A stretch of 64,000 nucleotides of DNA, taken from the NCBI GenBank assembly GCA_902575065.1, contig CACGPU010000004.1:39767-103766 (forward strand). Reading direction: 5' to 3'. A program made the position numbers and the translations under genes. Under the pieces are notes generated by a model. That model was not told the DNA's origin, did not search any database, and saw only the letters and a program-made list of their open reading frames with translations. The stretch is from an uncultured Alphaproteobacteria bacterium (GTDB taxonomy: Bacteria; Pseudomonadota; Alphaproteobacteria; HIMB59). Shown one piece after another: positions 44,023-52,691 of the stretch (positions within the stretch are counted from its first letter, which is position 1; the number at the start of each line of letters is the position of its first letter).

Positions 44023-45549
44023 ATGACACTAGATATTGAAGCAGTAGTTGATCAAAAAAACTTAAAACCATCTTTAACAGTTATGGGTATTGGCGGCGCA
44101 GGTAACAATGCTGTAAATAACATGATTCAATCAAATTTAAATAATGTTGATTTTATTGTAGCTAATACTGATGCCCAAGCACTTGAAAATTCACTTTGTT
44201 ATAATCGTATCCAATTAGGCCTTGAAAAAACTAAAGGTCTTGGAGCAGGTGCAGATCCAGCGATTGGAAAAGATGCAGCTGAAGAAAGTATTGATTTAAT
44301 ATCAGAAGAATTAAGGAATACTAATATGTTATTTTTAACTGCTGGTTTGGGTGGAGGTACTGGCACAGGCGCTTTACCAGTTATCGCAAGTATAGCAAAA
44401 AAATTAGGAATAGTAACAGTTGCTATAGTTTCTACCCCGTTCAATTTTGAAGGTACAAAGAGAATGAATTTGGCCTTAAAAGGACTTGAGGAAGTTAAAA
44501 GTAATGTGGACACATTACTTATCATACCAAACCAAAATTTATTTAAAGTATCTAATGAACAGACATCTTTCGCGGAGGCTTTTAAAAAAGCAGACAATGT
44601 TCTTTTTGATGGTGTAAAAGGACTAACAGATTTAATTACGCAGCCTGGACTTATTAACTTAGATTTTGCAGATGTAAGAACAGTAATAAAAGAAATGGGA
44701 TTTGCTATGATGGGTACCGCTGTAGCTGAAGGTGATAATAAAGCTGTAGAGGCATCAAATTTGGCTTTAACTAACCCATTAATTGAAAATATAGATATGA
44801 ATACAGCTAAAGGAGTTATCGTTAATATTTCTGGAGGAAGTGATATGACTTTATTAGAGGTTGATCATGCAGCTAATATCATTAGACAGAGTGTTAACCC
44901 TGAGGCAAATATAATCTTTGGCTCTTTAATAGACGACAGTCTGCAAGGTAAATTAAAAATTAGTATTTTTGCTACTGGAATAGAGGCATCAGGAAAAAAA
45001 ATTCTTTACTATCCGGAGACAGAAAATAATTCAGGATTTAGCTCAATTCAAAATAAAATTGATGGAAGCTTATCTTATGATAGCCCAGATACTAAAACTT
45101 ATGAAGATATATCCGGTGTAGTCGAAAATAAACAACTTAATACCGAAAAAGAAGAATTTAACTTGACTAATGAGTCGGAAAACACCCAAGTTGATAAAGA
45201 TGAATTAACTGATAAATCTTCTGAAAATTCTGACAATCTTGAAAAATTTGAAGAAAAAAAGAAAAAAGGTTTTTTTAGTATACTTTCCAATTTGATGACT
45301 TCTAATAGAAAAACTACAGAAGAAAGTATTGAAATTCCTGTTAAAAAGCAAAAAACAAAAAAAATAAAGACAGATCCAAATCTTTTTTTATTTAGTGATG
45401 TTGTTGATCAGGACTCTGAAAAAACTAAACAAATCAAAGATAGTGATGAAATATCAGAAGTTTCCGATATTTCAGAATTTAGTGATGAAAATGAGACTAT
45501 TGATGATATAGATATTCCATCATATCTTCGTAAAGGCTCTAACGAGTAA
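44023..45549 (+). CDS. ftsZ: Cell division protein FtsZ
   Basis: 508 aa tubulin homologue. GTP-binding signature LFLTAGLGGGTGTGALPVIA, N-terminal VMGIGGAGNNAVNNMI, T7-loop region PGLINLDFADVRTVIKEMG. The GTPase core ends near residue 320, followed by a long acidic, charged disordered linker (about 170 aa). The C-terminal conserved peptide is DIPSYLRKG, which binds FtsA and other partners. The long linker is normal for alphaproteobacteria. Confidence 0.98.
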   Translation: MTLDIEAVVDQKNLKPSLTVMGIGGAGNNAVNNMIQSNLNNVDFIVANTDAQALENSLCYNRIQLGLEKTKGLGAGADPAIGKDAAEESIDLISEELRNTNMLFLTAGLGGGTGTGALPVIASIAKKLGIVTVAIVSTPFNFEGTKRMNLALKGLEEVKSNVDTLLIIPNQNLFKVSNEQTSFAEAFKKADNVLFDGVKGLTDLITQPGLINLDFADVRTVIKEMGFAMMGTAVAEGDNKAVEASNLALTNPLIENIDMNTAKGVIVNISGGSDMTLLEVDHAANIIRQSVNPEANIIFGSLIDDSLQGKLKISIFATGIEASGKKILYYPETENNSGFSSIQNKIDGSLSYDSPDTKTYEDISGVVENKQLNTEKEEFNLTNESENTQVDKDELTDKSSENSDNLEKFEEKKKKGFFSILSNLMTSNRKTTEESIEIPVKKQKTKKIKTDPNLFLFSDVVDQDSEKTKQIKDSDEISEVSDISEFSDENETIDDIDIPSYLRKGSNE

Positions 45550-45618
45550 GTTATATAAATACAAAGTTTTACAAATATAAAGTAATACTTTTTAGTTATT
45601 TTCATACTATCATATTAA

Positions 45619-46476
45619 ATGAAGAGCTCCACCCTTAATGAATCCATAAAAATAGATGGGATTGGACTACATACCGGAGTTAAAACTAATATCACTCTTA
45701 ATCCTGCACCTCTAAAGTCTGGCATTTTTTTTAATAGAACTGATAAATCAACAATTATTCCTGCCAAATGGAATAATGTAATATCTACAAAATTCTCAAC
45801 CAACATTGCTTCAAATGGGGTCGAAGTCAAAACTGTTGAACACTTATTGAGCGCTCTTGCAGGTCTACATATTGATAATTGTGAAATTTTAATTGACAAT
45901 GTTGAAGTACCTATTCTTGACGGAAGTTCTAATGTATTTGTTGAGAGTATTTTAAATAAAGGAATAAAAGAGCAAGATTCAGAACAAACGATTTTAGAAA
46001 TAATTAATCCTGTTAAATTCTCATGTGATTATGGATATGCCGAATTTACCCCCAACCAGCCAAAAGACAAAGGGTTAAATATAAATTTAGAGTCTAGTTT
46101 TGAAGGAAAGTATGAGGATCAAAATATTAAAATTACAAACTTAAATGGTAATTATGTAGAGTCTATATCTAGAGCAAGAACTTTTGGCTTTTTTCAAGAA
46201 ATAGAATACCTCAAGTCGCAAAATCTAATTAAAGGAGGGTCACTAGATAATGCCATCGTTATCAAAGACAAAAAACCACTTAACAAAGATGGATTGAGAT
46301 ATGATAATGAATTAATGCGCCATAAAGTTTTGGACGTGGTAGGTGATCTTTATTTATCTGGTTACCCAATTATTGGAACTTATAAAGGTTTTAAAACAGG
46401 TCACTTCATTACAAATAATTTGCTTAAAGAACTATTTAAATCTAAAGATAATTATAAGGTTCACAAGATAAACTAA
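45619..46476 (+). CDS. lpxC: UDP-3-O-acyl-GlcNAc deacetylase LpxC
   Basis: 285 aa zinc enzyme for the committed step of lipid A synthesis. DGIGLHTGVKTNITLNPAP, TVEHLLSALAGLHIDNCEI (first zinc His), VPILDGSS, SRARTFGFFQE, and LMRHKVLDVVGDLYLSGYPI with the second zinc His plus Asp. GFKTGHFITNN holds the general-acid His. Its presence shows a lipopolysaccharide outer membrane. Follows ftsZ as in many proteobacteria. Ends 4 nt into the convergent fumC. Confidence 0.96.
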   Translation: MKSSTLNESIKIDGIGLHTGVKTNITLNPAPLKSGIFFNRTDKSTIIPAKWNNVISTKFSTNIASNGVEVKTVEHLLSALAGLHIDNCEILIDNVEVPILDGSSNVFVESILNKGIKEQDSEQTILEIINPVKFSCDYGYAEFTPNQPKDKGLNINLESSFEGKYEDQNIKITNLNGNYVESISRARTFGFFQEIEYLKSQNLIKGGSLDNAIVIKDKKPLNKDGLRYDNELMRHKVLDVVGDLYLSGYPIIGTYKGFKTGHFITNNLLKELFKSKDNYKVHKIN

Positions 46477-47858
46477 ACCATCTTCTTAGGGTCAGTATAT
46501 TTATCAAAGTCTTCTTCAGATAAATCAGTTAGTTCCATACATGACTCTTTTAACGAAATATTTTTATTATAAGCATTAAGTGCTACTTTAGAGGCTAGAT
46601 CGTAACCTATAATTTTGGTTAATGGCGTCACTAACATTAAAGAGCGATTTAAAAGTTCATTTACTCTTTTTTTGTTAACTTTTAATCCTTTCAAACAATT
46701 TTTATTAAAGGAGGCCATAGCCTCTCTAATTAAACTAATCGCATCAAGGGTATTATGGATAATTAATGGATTATAAACATTCAATTGGAAATGGCCTTGA
46801 GTACAAGCGAAGGCTATAGAGTTTCTCAGACCAATAACATGTGTACACACCATTGATAGTGCTTCACACTGTGTAGGATTTATTTTTCCTGGCATGATTG
46901 ATGAGCCAGGTTCATTGGCTGGAAGAATTAACTCAGAAATTCCACTTCTTGGCCCAGAAGCTAATACTCTGATATCATTTGCCATTTTAAATAAAGCACT
47001 AGTTAAAATTTCGACACCAGACATGACTTCAATAAATACATCATGGGAAGCAAGCGACTCATACTTATTTGGGGCAGATTTAAATGGAAGTCCAGTTTCC
47101 TTTTTTAAGTATTTAATAAATATTTTAGAAAAACTTTTTGGAGCATTTACTCCAGATCCAACTGCAGTTCCTCCTTGAGCCAATTCATAAAGCTTATTTA
47201 AACTTTTTTTAATAACATTCTCTGCATAAGAGATTTGATCATAAAACGCTAAAAATTCATTTGAAATTTTTATTGGTGTTGCATCCTGAGTGTGAGTTCT
47301 TCCAATTTTAATTATTCCTGCAAACTCAGAAATTTTCTTTTTTAAAGTTTTCTTGAAAAAAGCTATCTCAGGAAGTAATTTTTTTATCGATAGTACAGTA
47401 GATATATGCATAGCAGTAGGAATACTATCATTTGATGATTGAGACATATTAATATGATCATTTGGATGAAGTGGGGTATTTGTTGGAAGTTTTCTTCCTA
47501 ACAACTGGTTACTTTTATTTGCAATGACTTCATTGAGATTCATGTTGATTTGAGTCCCAGATCCTGTTTGCCATACAACAAGAGGAAAGTGATCATTTAA
47601 TTTTCCAGATATAATTAAATCACAAACTTTACCGATAATTTTTGTATGATTGCCTGGTAATAATTTTAATTCTGCATTTGCAAAAGCACATGATTTTTTT
47701 TGTAAGGCAAGGGCCTCTATAAAAATATTTTGAAAATGAAATTTCCCAATACCTATTTGAAAGTTTTCTATTGATCTTTGAGTCTGCGCTCCCCAAAGTT
47801 TCGTGCTTTCAACTTTAATTTCACCTAAGCTATCTTTTTCAATGCGAAATTTGACCAT
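46473..47858 (-). CDS. fumC: Fumarate hydratase class II
   Basis: 461 aa. TCA-cycle hydration of fumarate to malate. GAQTQRSIENFQIG, SGSGTQINMNLNEVIAN-like block (TGSGTQINMNLNEVIANKSN), MSQSSNDSIPTAMHI, GGTAVGSGVNAP and the superfamily signature GSSIMPGKINPTQCEA are intact. Normal length (about 460). Single-gene unit on the minus strand between lpxC and gpmA. Confidence 0.96.
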   Translation of the reverse strand: MVKFRIEKDSLGEIKVESTKLWGAQTQRSIENFQIGIGKFHFQNIFIEALALQKKSCAFANAELKLLPGNHTKIIGKVCDLIISGKLNDHFPLVVWQTGSGTQINMNLNEVIANKSNQLLGRKLPTNTPLHPNDHINMSQSSNDSIPTAMHISTVLSIKKLLPEIAFFKKTLKKKISEFAGIIKIGRTHTQDATPIKISNEFLAFYDQISYAENVIKKSLNKLYELAQGGTAVGSGVNAPKSFSKIFIKYLKKETGLPFKSAPNKYESLASHDVFIEVMSGVEILTSALFKMANDIRVLASGPRSGISELILPANEPGSSIMPGKINPTQCEALSMVCTHVIGLRNSIAFACTQGHFQLNVYNPLIIHNTLDAISLIREAMASFNKNCLKGLKVNKKRVNELLNRSLMLVTPLTKIIGYDLASKVALNAYNKNISLKESCMELTDLSEEDFDKYTDPKKMV

Positions 47859-47886
47859 GAGTAATTAATAATATATATCAAATTCA

Positions 47887-48510
47887 ATGAAAAATATTTT
47901 ATTAATTCGCCATGGTCAAAGCGAGTGGAATAAATTAAATCTTTTTACTGGCTTTAAAAATATTGAATTATCTGAACAAGGCATTGAGGAAGCGAATAAA
48001 GCTGGGCAAAACTTCAAAAATTTAGATATTAAATTTAATATTGTATTTACAAGCGAACTAAAAAGAGCTCAAGAAACCGCTAAAATAATTCTTCAAAACC
48101 TTGATCAGTGGAATTTTTTAAATGATGAAGGAAAAATAATCTCTAACATTAACTTAAATGAAAGAGATTATGGAGATCTCACGGGTTTAAACAAAAAAGA
48201 AACTGCTCAAAAATTTGGAGAAGAACAAGTTCATAAATGGAGAAGAGGATATTCTGATCAGCCCCCTAACGGTGAAAGTCTTGAGGATGTGGTCAGAAGA
48301 GTTACAAAATACTTCGAAGAAGTTATTAAACCTGCTATTCAAAGCGATGAAAATGATAATATTTTAATCGCAGCACATGGGAATTCTCTTAGAGCACTTT
48401 TAATTGTTATGAATATTTATGAACCAAATAATATTAATTCTGTTGAACTTTCGACTGGTGTTCCAATACATGTTATCTTAAAAGATAATAAGTTTAGTAT
48501 TAAAGATTAA
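47887..48510 (+). CDS. gpmA: 2,3-bisphosphoglycerate-dependent phosphoglycerate mutase
   Basis: 207 aa. Catalytic LIRHGQSEWNKLNLFTGFKN, then FTSELKRAQETAKII, LNERDYGDLTGLNK and IAAHGNSLRALLIV with the second His. Converts 3- to 2-phosphoglycerate. The protein is the short form common in alphaproteobacteria (E. coli GpmA 250 aa). Divergent from fumC with 28 nt between starts. Confidence 0.93.
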   Translation: MKNILLIRHGQSEWNKLNLFTGFKNIELSEQGIEEANKAGQNFKNLDIKFNIVFTSELKRAQETAKIILQNLDQWNFLNDEGKIISNINLNERDYGDLTGLNKKETAQKFGEEQVHKWRRGYSDQPPNGESLEDVVRRVTKYFEEVIKPAIQSDENDNILIAAHGNSLRALLIVMNIYEPNNINSVELSTGVPIHVILKDNKFSIKD

Positions 48511-48514
48511 TTAA

Positions 48515-49114
48515 TTGATAGATATAGCTTTAGTTATAGCAATCGTATCATATTACACCGTCATGTTTATCACACCTGGGCCCAATAATGCTATGTTGAC
48601 AATCTCAGGCTTAAAATTTGGTTTCAAAAGGTCTCTACCACATATTACTGGTATTTCTTTAGGTCATGCTCTTCAAGTTTCATTAATTTGCACAGGTTTA
48701 GGTTTAATTTTGATTAATAAACCAGAATTTCAAATGATACTAAAATGGCTTTGTTTTATTTATCTCATTTATTTAGCTTATCAAATGATTGGGTCACTAA
48801 AGGACTATAAGAAAGATACAGGCAGACCTTTAAATATATACGAAGCTGCTCTTTTTCAATGGGTAAACCCTAAGGCATGGACAATTGCTATTACAGTTGC
48901 ATCTGGTTTTATGCCTTTAGAAGAAAAGCTTTGGATAGCAGTTGTTTTCACAGGGTTGATGTCATCACTGGTAAGCTTTCCATGTATAAGTTTATGGGCA
49001 CTTTTTGGAAGTTTAATTAAAAATTTAGTATCTAACCCTAAATTAAAAAGAAGCTTTGAGTATTTCTTTGCATTATTATTAGTATCTACGGGTATTTATT
49101 TAATATTAAACTAA
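48515..49114 (+). CDS. LysE/RhtB family amino-acid exporter
   Basis: 199 aa, TTG start 4 nt after gpmA. Six predicted membrane helices and the family signature MFITPGPNNAMLTISGLKFG near the N-terminus. HITGISLGHALQVSLICTGLG and WVNPKAWTIAITVASGF also match the LysE/RhtB family. Members export lysine, threonine, homoserine or other amino acids. The substrate here is not evident. Convergent with the next gene, overlapping it by 9 nt. Confidence 0.9.
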   Translation: MIDIALVIAIVSYYTVMFITPGPNNAMLTISGLKFGFKRSLPHITGISLGHALQVSLICTGLGLILINKPEFQMILKWLCFIYLIYLAYQMIGSLKDYKKDTGRPLNIYEAALFQWVNPKAWTIAITVASGFMPLEEKLWIAVVFTGLMSSLVSFPCISLWALFGSLIKNLVSNPKLKRSFEYFFALLLVSTGIYLILN

Positions 49115-49657
49115 TTTTTCAAGTAAACTTAAATAACGAAAATTAATATATCCTTTTTTGGATATATAAAATTTCTCAATGCTATCTCTTTTTAAGGAAT
49201 TACAAAATACTGGTAATTTTGCTTTTAATTTTTTACTTATATAAATAGTTGATTTTAGCAAATGCTCTTTATTAGCAGATTTTAAAATTCTGATAGAGTG
49301 TTTGCCACTCAATAAATCATAAAATAACAGAGAACAATTATTTTTTAATATTGTATTCAACATAGCTCTATTTTGCTCAACACACTCTACAACATCAAAT
49401 AAGACTAAGTAATTTTGATTTGACTTTATTTGACTTTGTTTCAAACCTTGCATTGATAAGAATAAATCTATTTTTTGATTTGTATAGTACTTACACCCAA
49501 CTGAGATATATTCTTTTTCTTCAATTATTCTGTCAGTAAATTTTTCAATATAAAAGTCAAATTTGGTTGATATATTTTTTAGTTCAACAATATCATCTGG
49601 TATTAGGGGCATTCTTGTTTCTTTTTTGACCATATTTGAGAGCATACAAATATTCAT
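49106..49657 (-). CDS. Stand-alone N-terminal domain of a lysine-forming saccharopine/alanine dehydrogenase-like protein
   Basis: 183 aa. The N-terminus ICMLSNMVKKETRMPLIPDDIVEL and the middle KEYISVGCKYY, YLVLFDVVECVEQN and NNCSLLFYDLLSGKHSIRIL resemble the AlaDH/PNT N-terminal domain. The best fit is the LYS1-type saccharopine dehydrogenase arrangement. The NAD-binding Rossmann half is completely absent, so the protein is about half the usual 370 aa. It is an intact ORF, so either a domesticated stand-alone domain or a recent remnant. Divergent from aguA (29 nt). I would not assign enzymatic activity. Confidence 0.5.
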   Translation of the reverse strand: MNICMLSNMVKKETRMPLIPDDIVELKNISTKFDFYIEKFTDRIIEEKEYISVGCKYYTNQKIDLFLSMQGLKQSQIKSNQNYLVLFDVVECVEQNRAMLNTILKNNCSLLFYDLLSGKHSIRILKSANKEHLLKSTIYISKKLKAKLPVFCNSLKRDSIEKFYISKKGYINFRYLSLLEKLV

Positions 49658-49686
49658 AATTAAAAAAAAATATATACTATAATCTT

Positions 49687-50676
49687 ATGAAGTTAATTCC
49701 AGAATGGGAGGCACATGACAAATGTCTAATGGCTTGGCCATGTAATAAAAATCTTTACAACGAAATAATTAAAGATGCCAGAATAGAAATGGCTAATTTA
49801 GCTAATTGTATTTCGGATGAAGAGACAGTTTATATGTACTGTAATAAAGAGGATTATAATGAGTGTAAAAATTATATTAAAAATCAAAAAATAAATATTA
49901 TTCAATTAGGACTAGATGACTCTTGGATGAGAGATATTGCCCCAATCTTTATCAAAGGGGACAATGAACTTAAATGTATTAATTTTAATTTTAATGGTTA
50001 TGGAAAATACCCAAATTATTTTAATGATAATAAAGTAGGTGAATATATCTCAAATCAATTTTCTATTACTTCATATTTAAATGACCTTACTTTAGAGGGT
50101 GGTGCTATTACTTACGATGAATACGGAAACTTGTTTACCACTGAAAGTGTCCTACTTAACCCAAATAGAAATAATCCTGAAAAAGCAAAAATAGAGCAAA
50201 CATTGACTAGTTTATTTGATTTAAATTCAATAATTTGGATCCCCGAAGGTTTAAAAGATGATGATACTGATGGGCACATAGACAATATTTTATGCCCTAT
50301 TGGAAATAGAAAATATTTAATAGCAAAAAGTTATGATTTAAATGATTTGAATTCAAATAATTTGACTAAGATTAAATCAATTATTCTAAGTAGCCTTTCG
50401 AGCATTGACAGTAAAATAGAATTAATTGATATACCACTACCTTCAAAAATAGTTGTCAATGATAAAAAGCTTATTGCCTCGTATATAAATTTTTATTTTT
50501 CAACACGTAAAATCTTTGTTCCAAAATTTAATGTTAAAGAAGATGAAATGGTTTTTGATATTTTTAAAGATATTTTTAAAGATAAAAAAATTGAGATGAT
50601 TGAAACTTCACATATAAATTATGGTGGAGGTAATATCCATTGTGTTACTATGAATGTGCCAAAAAATGTTAGTTAA
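49687..50676 (+). CDS. aguA: Agmatine deiminase
   Basis: 329 aa peptidyl-arginine-deiminase-like fold. MKLIPEWEAHDKCLMAWPCN, LDDSWMRDIAPIFIKG, LTLEGGAITYDEYGNLFTTESVLLNPNRN, DDTDGHIDNILCP and the C-terminal catalytic cysteine in NYGGGNIHCVTMNVP. Converts agmatine to N-carbamoylputrescine. Overlaps aguB by 11 nt, and the pair with adjacent pot transport genes supports the assignment. Confidence 0.94.
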   Translation: MKLIPEWEAHDKCLMAWPCNKNLYNEIIKDARIEMANLANCISDEETVYMYCNKEDYNECKNYIKNQKINIIQLGLDDSWMRDIAPIFIKGDNELKCINFNFNGYGKYPNYFNDNKVGEYISNQFSITSYLNDLTLEGGAITYDEYGNLFTTESVLLNPNRNNPEKAKIEQTLTSLFDLNSIIWIPEGLKDDDTDGHIDNILCPIGNRKYLIAKSYDLNDLNSNNLTKIKSIILSSLSSIDSKIELIDIPLPSKIVVNDKKLIASYINFYFSTRKIFVPKFNVKEDEMVFDIFKDIFKDKKIEMIETSHINYGGGNIHCVTMNVPKNVS

Positions 50677-51523
50677 GGTTGCTGCTTCACAATTTAAATC
50701 AATAAAAGAAAAAAAAGATTTAAATATAAATAAGGCTATACATATTGCTCAACAAGCATCTAAGGAAAATGTAAATATTTTCCTCCTGCAGGAGTTATTT
50801 CAAACTGAGTACTTTTGCTCAACTCAGGATAAAAAGTTTTTTAATTATGCAATTGAATTTCCTAATGACAAACTATTTGAAATTTTTTCTAATTTTTGTA
50901 AGAAAAATAATATGGTAATGCCGATTAGTTTTTTTGAAAAAAAAGAAAATAATTTTTTTAATTCTCTAGTTGTGATTAATGCTGATGGTAAATTAAGTGA
51001 TTTATATAGAAAGTCTCATATTCCTGAGGGCCCTGGTTATAACGAAAAGTTTTACTTTAAACCTGGAGATACTGGCTTCAAAGTATTTAACACAAATTTT
51101 GGAAATCTTGGTTGTGGTATATGCTGGGATCAATGGTTTCCTGAATGTGCGAGATCTATGACACTTTCAGGTGCAGATATTTTATTATATCCCACAGCAA
51201 TTGGTTCTGAGCCTCAAGACCCTCTATTAGACTCAAAAGATCACTGGCAAAACGTAATGAAAGGTCATGCAGCTGCAAATCAAATTCCAGTTATTGCTTC
51301 TAATAGAATTGGCACAGAAAATGAAGGTTCAATATCTGTTACATTTTATGGAAGTTCCTTTATCGCTAATCATTTGGGTAATATTGAAATTGAAATGGAC
51401 AAAAAAGATGAGGGCTTTGTATCTAAGAATTTCGACTTTTCAGAAATAACAAAATACCGCCAATCTTGGGGAAATTTTAGAGATCGTAGACCAGATCTAT
51501 ATAAAAAAATTTGTGATTTTTAA
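50666..51523 (+). CDS. aguB: N-carbamoylputrescine amidase
   Basis: 285 aa nitrilase-superfamily enzyme releasing putrescine, CO2 and ammonia. The catalytic triad contexts are visible: FLLQELFQTEYF (Glu), RKSHIPEGPGYNEKFYF (Lys) and GCGICWDQWFPECAR (Cys). I prefer ATG 50666 (MLVKVAASQFKS) over the track's 50654 because nitrilases begin right at this strand. Coupled to aguA. Confidence 0.94.
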   Translation: MLVKVAASQFKSIKEKKDLNINKAIHIAQQASKENVNIFLLQELFQTEYFCSTQDKKFFNYAIEFPNDKLFEIFSNFCKKNNMVMPISFFEKKENNFFNSLVVINADGKLSDLYRKSHIPEGPGYNEKFYFKPGDTGFKVFNTNFGNLGCGICWDQWFPECARSMTLSGADILLYPTAIGSEPQDPLLDSKDHWQNVMKGHAAANQIPVIASNRIGTENEGSISVTFYGSSFIANHLGNIEIEMDKKDEGFVSKNFDFSEITKYRQSWGNFRDRRPDLYKKICDF

Positions 51524-51560
51524 AAAAAATTATCATATTATTCAAATTCTACTTATTTAA

Positions 51561-51569
51561 GAGGAGAGG
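51561..51569 (+). promoter_or_regulatory. Strong Shine-Dalgarno of potD
   Basis: GAGGAGAGG 4-5 nt before the ATG at 51574, the strongest ribosome binding site noticed in the window. It fits high expression of a periplasmic binding protein. Confidence 0.75.
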
Positions 51570-51573
51570 TAAT

Positions 51574-52641
51574 ATGAATAAATTTTTAACAGCTCTTATA
51601 GTGCTACTACTTCCTATGAGTTTGAGTGCTAAAGAAGAGTTATTTATATACAATTGGTCCGATTACATAGCTGAAGATACAATTGCAAATTTTGAGGAAG
51701 AAACTGGTATTGATGTAACATACGATGTATTTGACTCAAACGAAGTTCTAGAGGCTAAGCTTTTAGCTGGAGGAAGTGGTTATGACTTAGTTGTTCCATC
51801 AGGCTCCTTTATGGAAAACCAAATTAAAGCTGGAGTTTTTCAAAAACTTGATAAAAGTATGATTCCAAACCTCAAAAATTTAGATCCAAGTGTTTTAGAT
51901 AAAACTGATGCTCATGATCCAGGTGGGGAATACTCTGTTAATTACATGTATGGCACAACTGGAATTGGTTACAATGTTGCTGCCGTCGAGGAAAGAGGCG
52001 GAGATGTTGAGTCATGGGACATAATATTTGATGTAGATCAAATTTCTAAATACGAAGATTGTGGTGTAGCTTTCTTAGATGCACCAAGTGAAATTGTTGA
52101 GATTGCATTAAACTATCTTGGCCATGATCCAAATACAGAAAACACTAAAGCTAATCAAGAGGCACTAGAATTATTGAACAATATTAGACCTTACATAAAG
52201 TATTTTGACTCTTCTCAGTACATTGATGATTTAGCAAATGGTGAGATTTGCCTAGCAATAGGTTGGTCAGGTGATGTATTTATAGCAGCATACGAGGAAA
52301 TCGAAGAGGTCTGGTATTCAATTCCAAATGAAGGAACAGTAATTTGGTTTGATATGATGGGAATTCCAGCAGACGCAAAAAACGTAGAAAATGCTCATAA
52401 ATTTATAGATTATATTTTGAGACCAGAAGTTGTTGCAGAGATTACTAACTATGTGTGGTACTCAAATCCTAATCTAGTAGCTAACACAACTGAAGGTTTG
52501 ATAGATCCTGATATTCTTTCAGACCCAGCTATTTATCCAACAGAAGAGACATTAACTAAACTTTTTGCAGATACAGCTGACTCACCTCAAAAGTCTAGGA
52601 TATCTTCGAGAGTATTTAATAGTTTTAAAGCTTCTCAATAA
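51574..52641 (+). CDS. potD: Polyamine ABC transporter substrate-binding protein (PotD/PotF-like)
   Basis: 355 aa. Signal peptide MNKFLTALIVLLLPMSLSA, then ELFIYNWSDYIAEDTIANFEEETGI, the hallmark opening of PotD/PotF. LLAGGSGYDLVVPSG, YMYGTTGIGYN and AIGWSGDVFIA are further family blocks. Periplasmic capture of putrescine or spermidine. Followed by a strong terminator-like hairpin and then the potA ATPase, so the binding protein can be made in excess of the transporter. Confidence 0.94.
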   Translation: MNKFLTALIVLLLPMSLSAKEELFIYNWSDYIAEDTIANFEEETGIDVTYDVFDSNEVLEAKLLAGGSGYDLVVPSGSFMENQIKAGVFQKLDKSMIPNLKNLDPSVLDKTDAHDPGGEYSVNYMYGTTGIGYNVAAVEERGGDVESWDIIFDVDQISKYEDCGVAFLDAPSEIVEIALNYLGHDPNTENTKANQEALELLNNIRPYIKYFDSSQYIDDLANGEICLAIGWSGDVFIAAYEEIEEVWYSIPNEGTVIWFDMMGIPADAKNVENAHKFIDYILRPEVVAEITNYVWYSNPNLVANTTEGLIDPDILSDPAIYPTEETLTKLFADTADSPQKSRISSRVFNSFKASQ

Positions 52642-52647
52642 TTTAAT

Positions 52648-52679
52648 AAAAGCGCAACTTTTACTTTAGTTGCGCTTTT
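52648..52679 (+). terminator. Hairpin between potD and potA
   Basis: AAAAGCGCAACT and AGTTGCGCTTTT form a 12-bp perfect stem with an 8-nt loop; the descending arm ends in TTTT. It is the most convincing intrinsic terminator or attenuator in the window. Confidence 0.75.
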
Positions 52680-52691
52680 CACAATCTTTTT

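Noticed and set aside
44199-44597. 132-aa ORF on the minus strand inside ftsZ
   Set aside because: It is a shadow of the highly conserved FtsZ frame and has no family motif of its own. The same applies to the other antisense ORFs (e.g. 8730-8981, 19056-19361, 21072-21407, 27552-27848, 55611-55907).
45575-45595. AAAGTAATACTTT as an ftsZ terminator
   Set aside because: The stem is only 5 bp, AT-rich and lacks a T-run, which is expected by chance in this composition.
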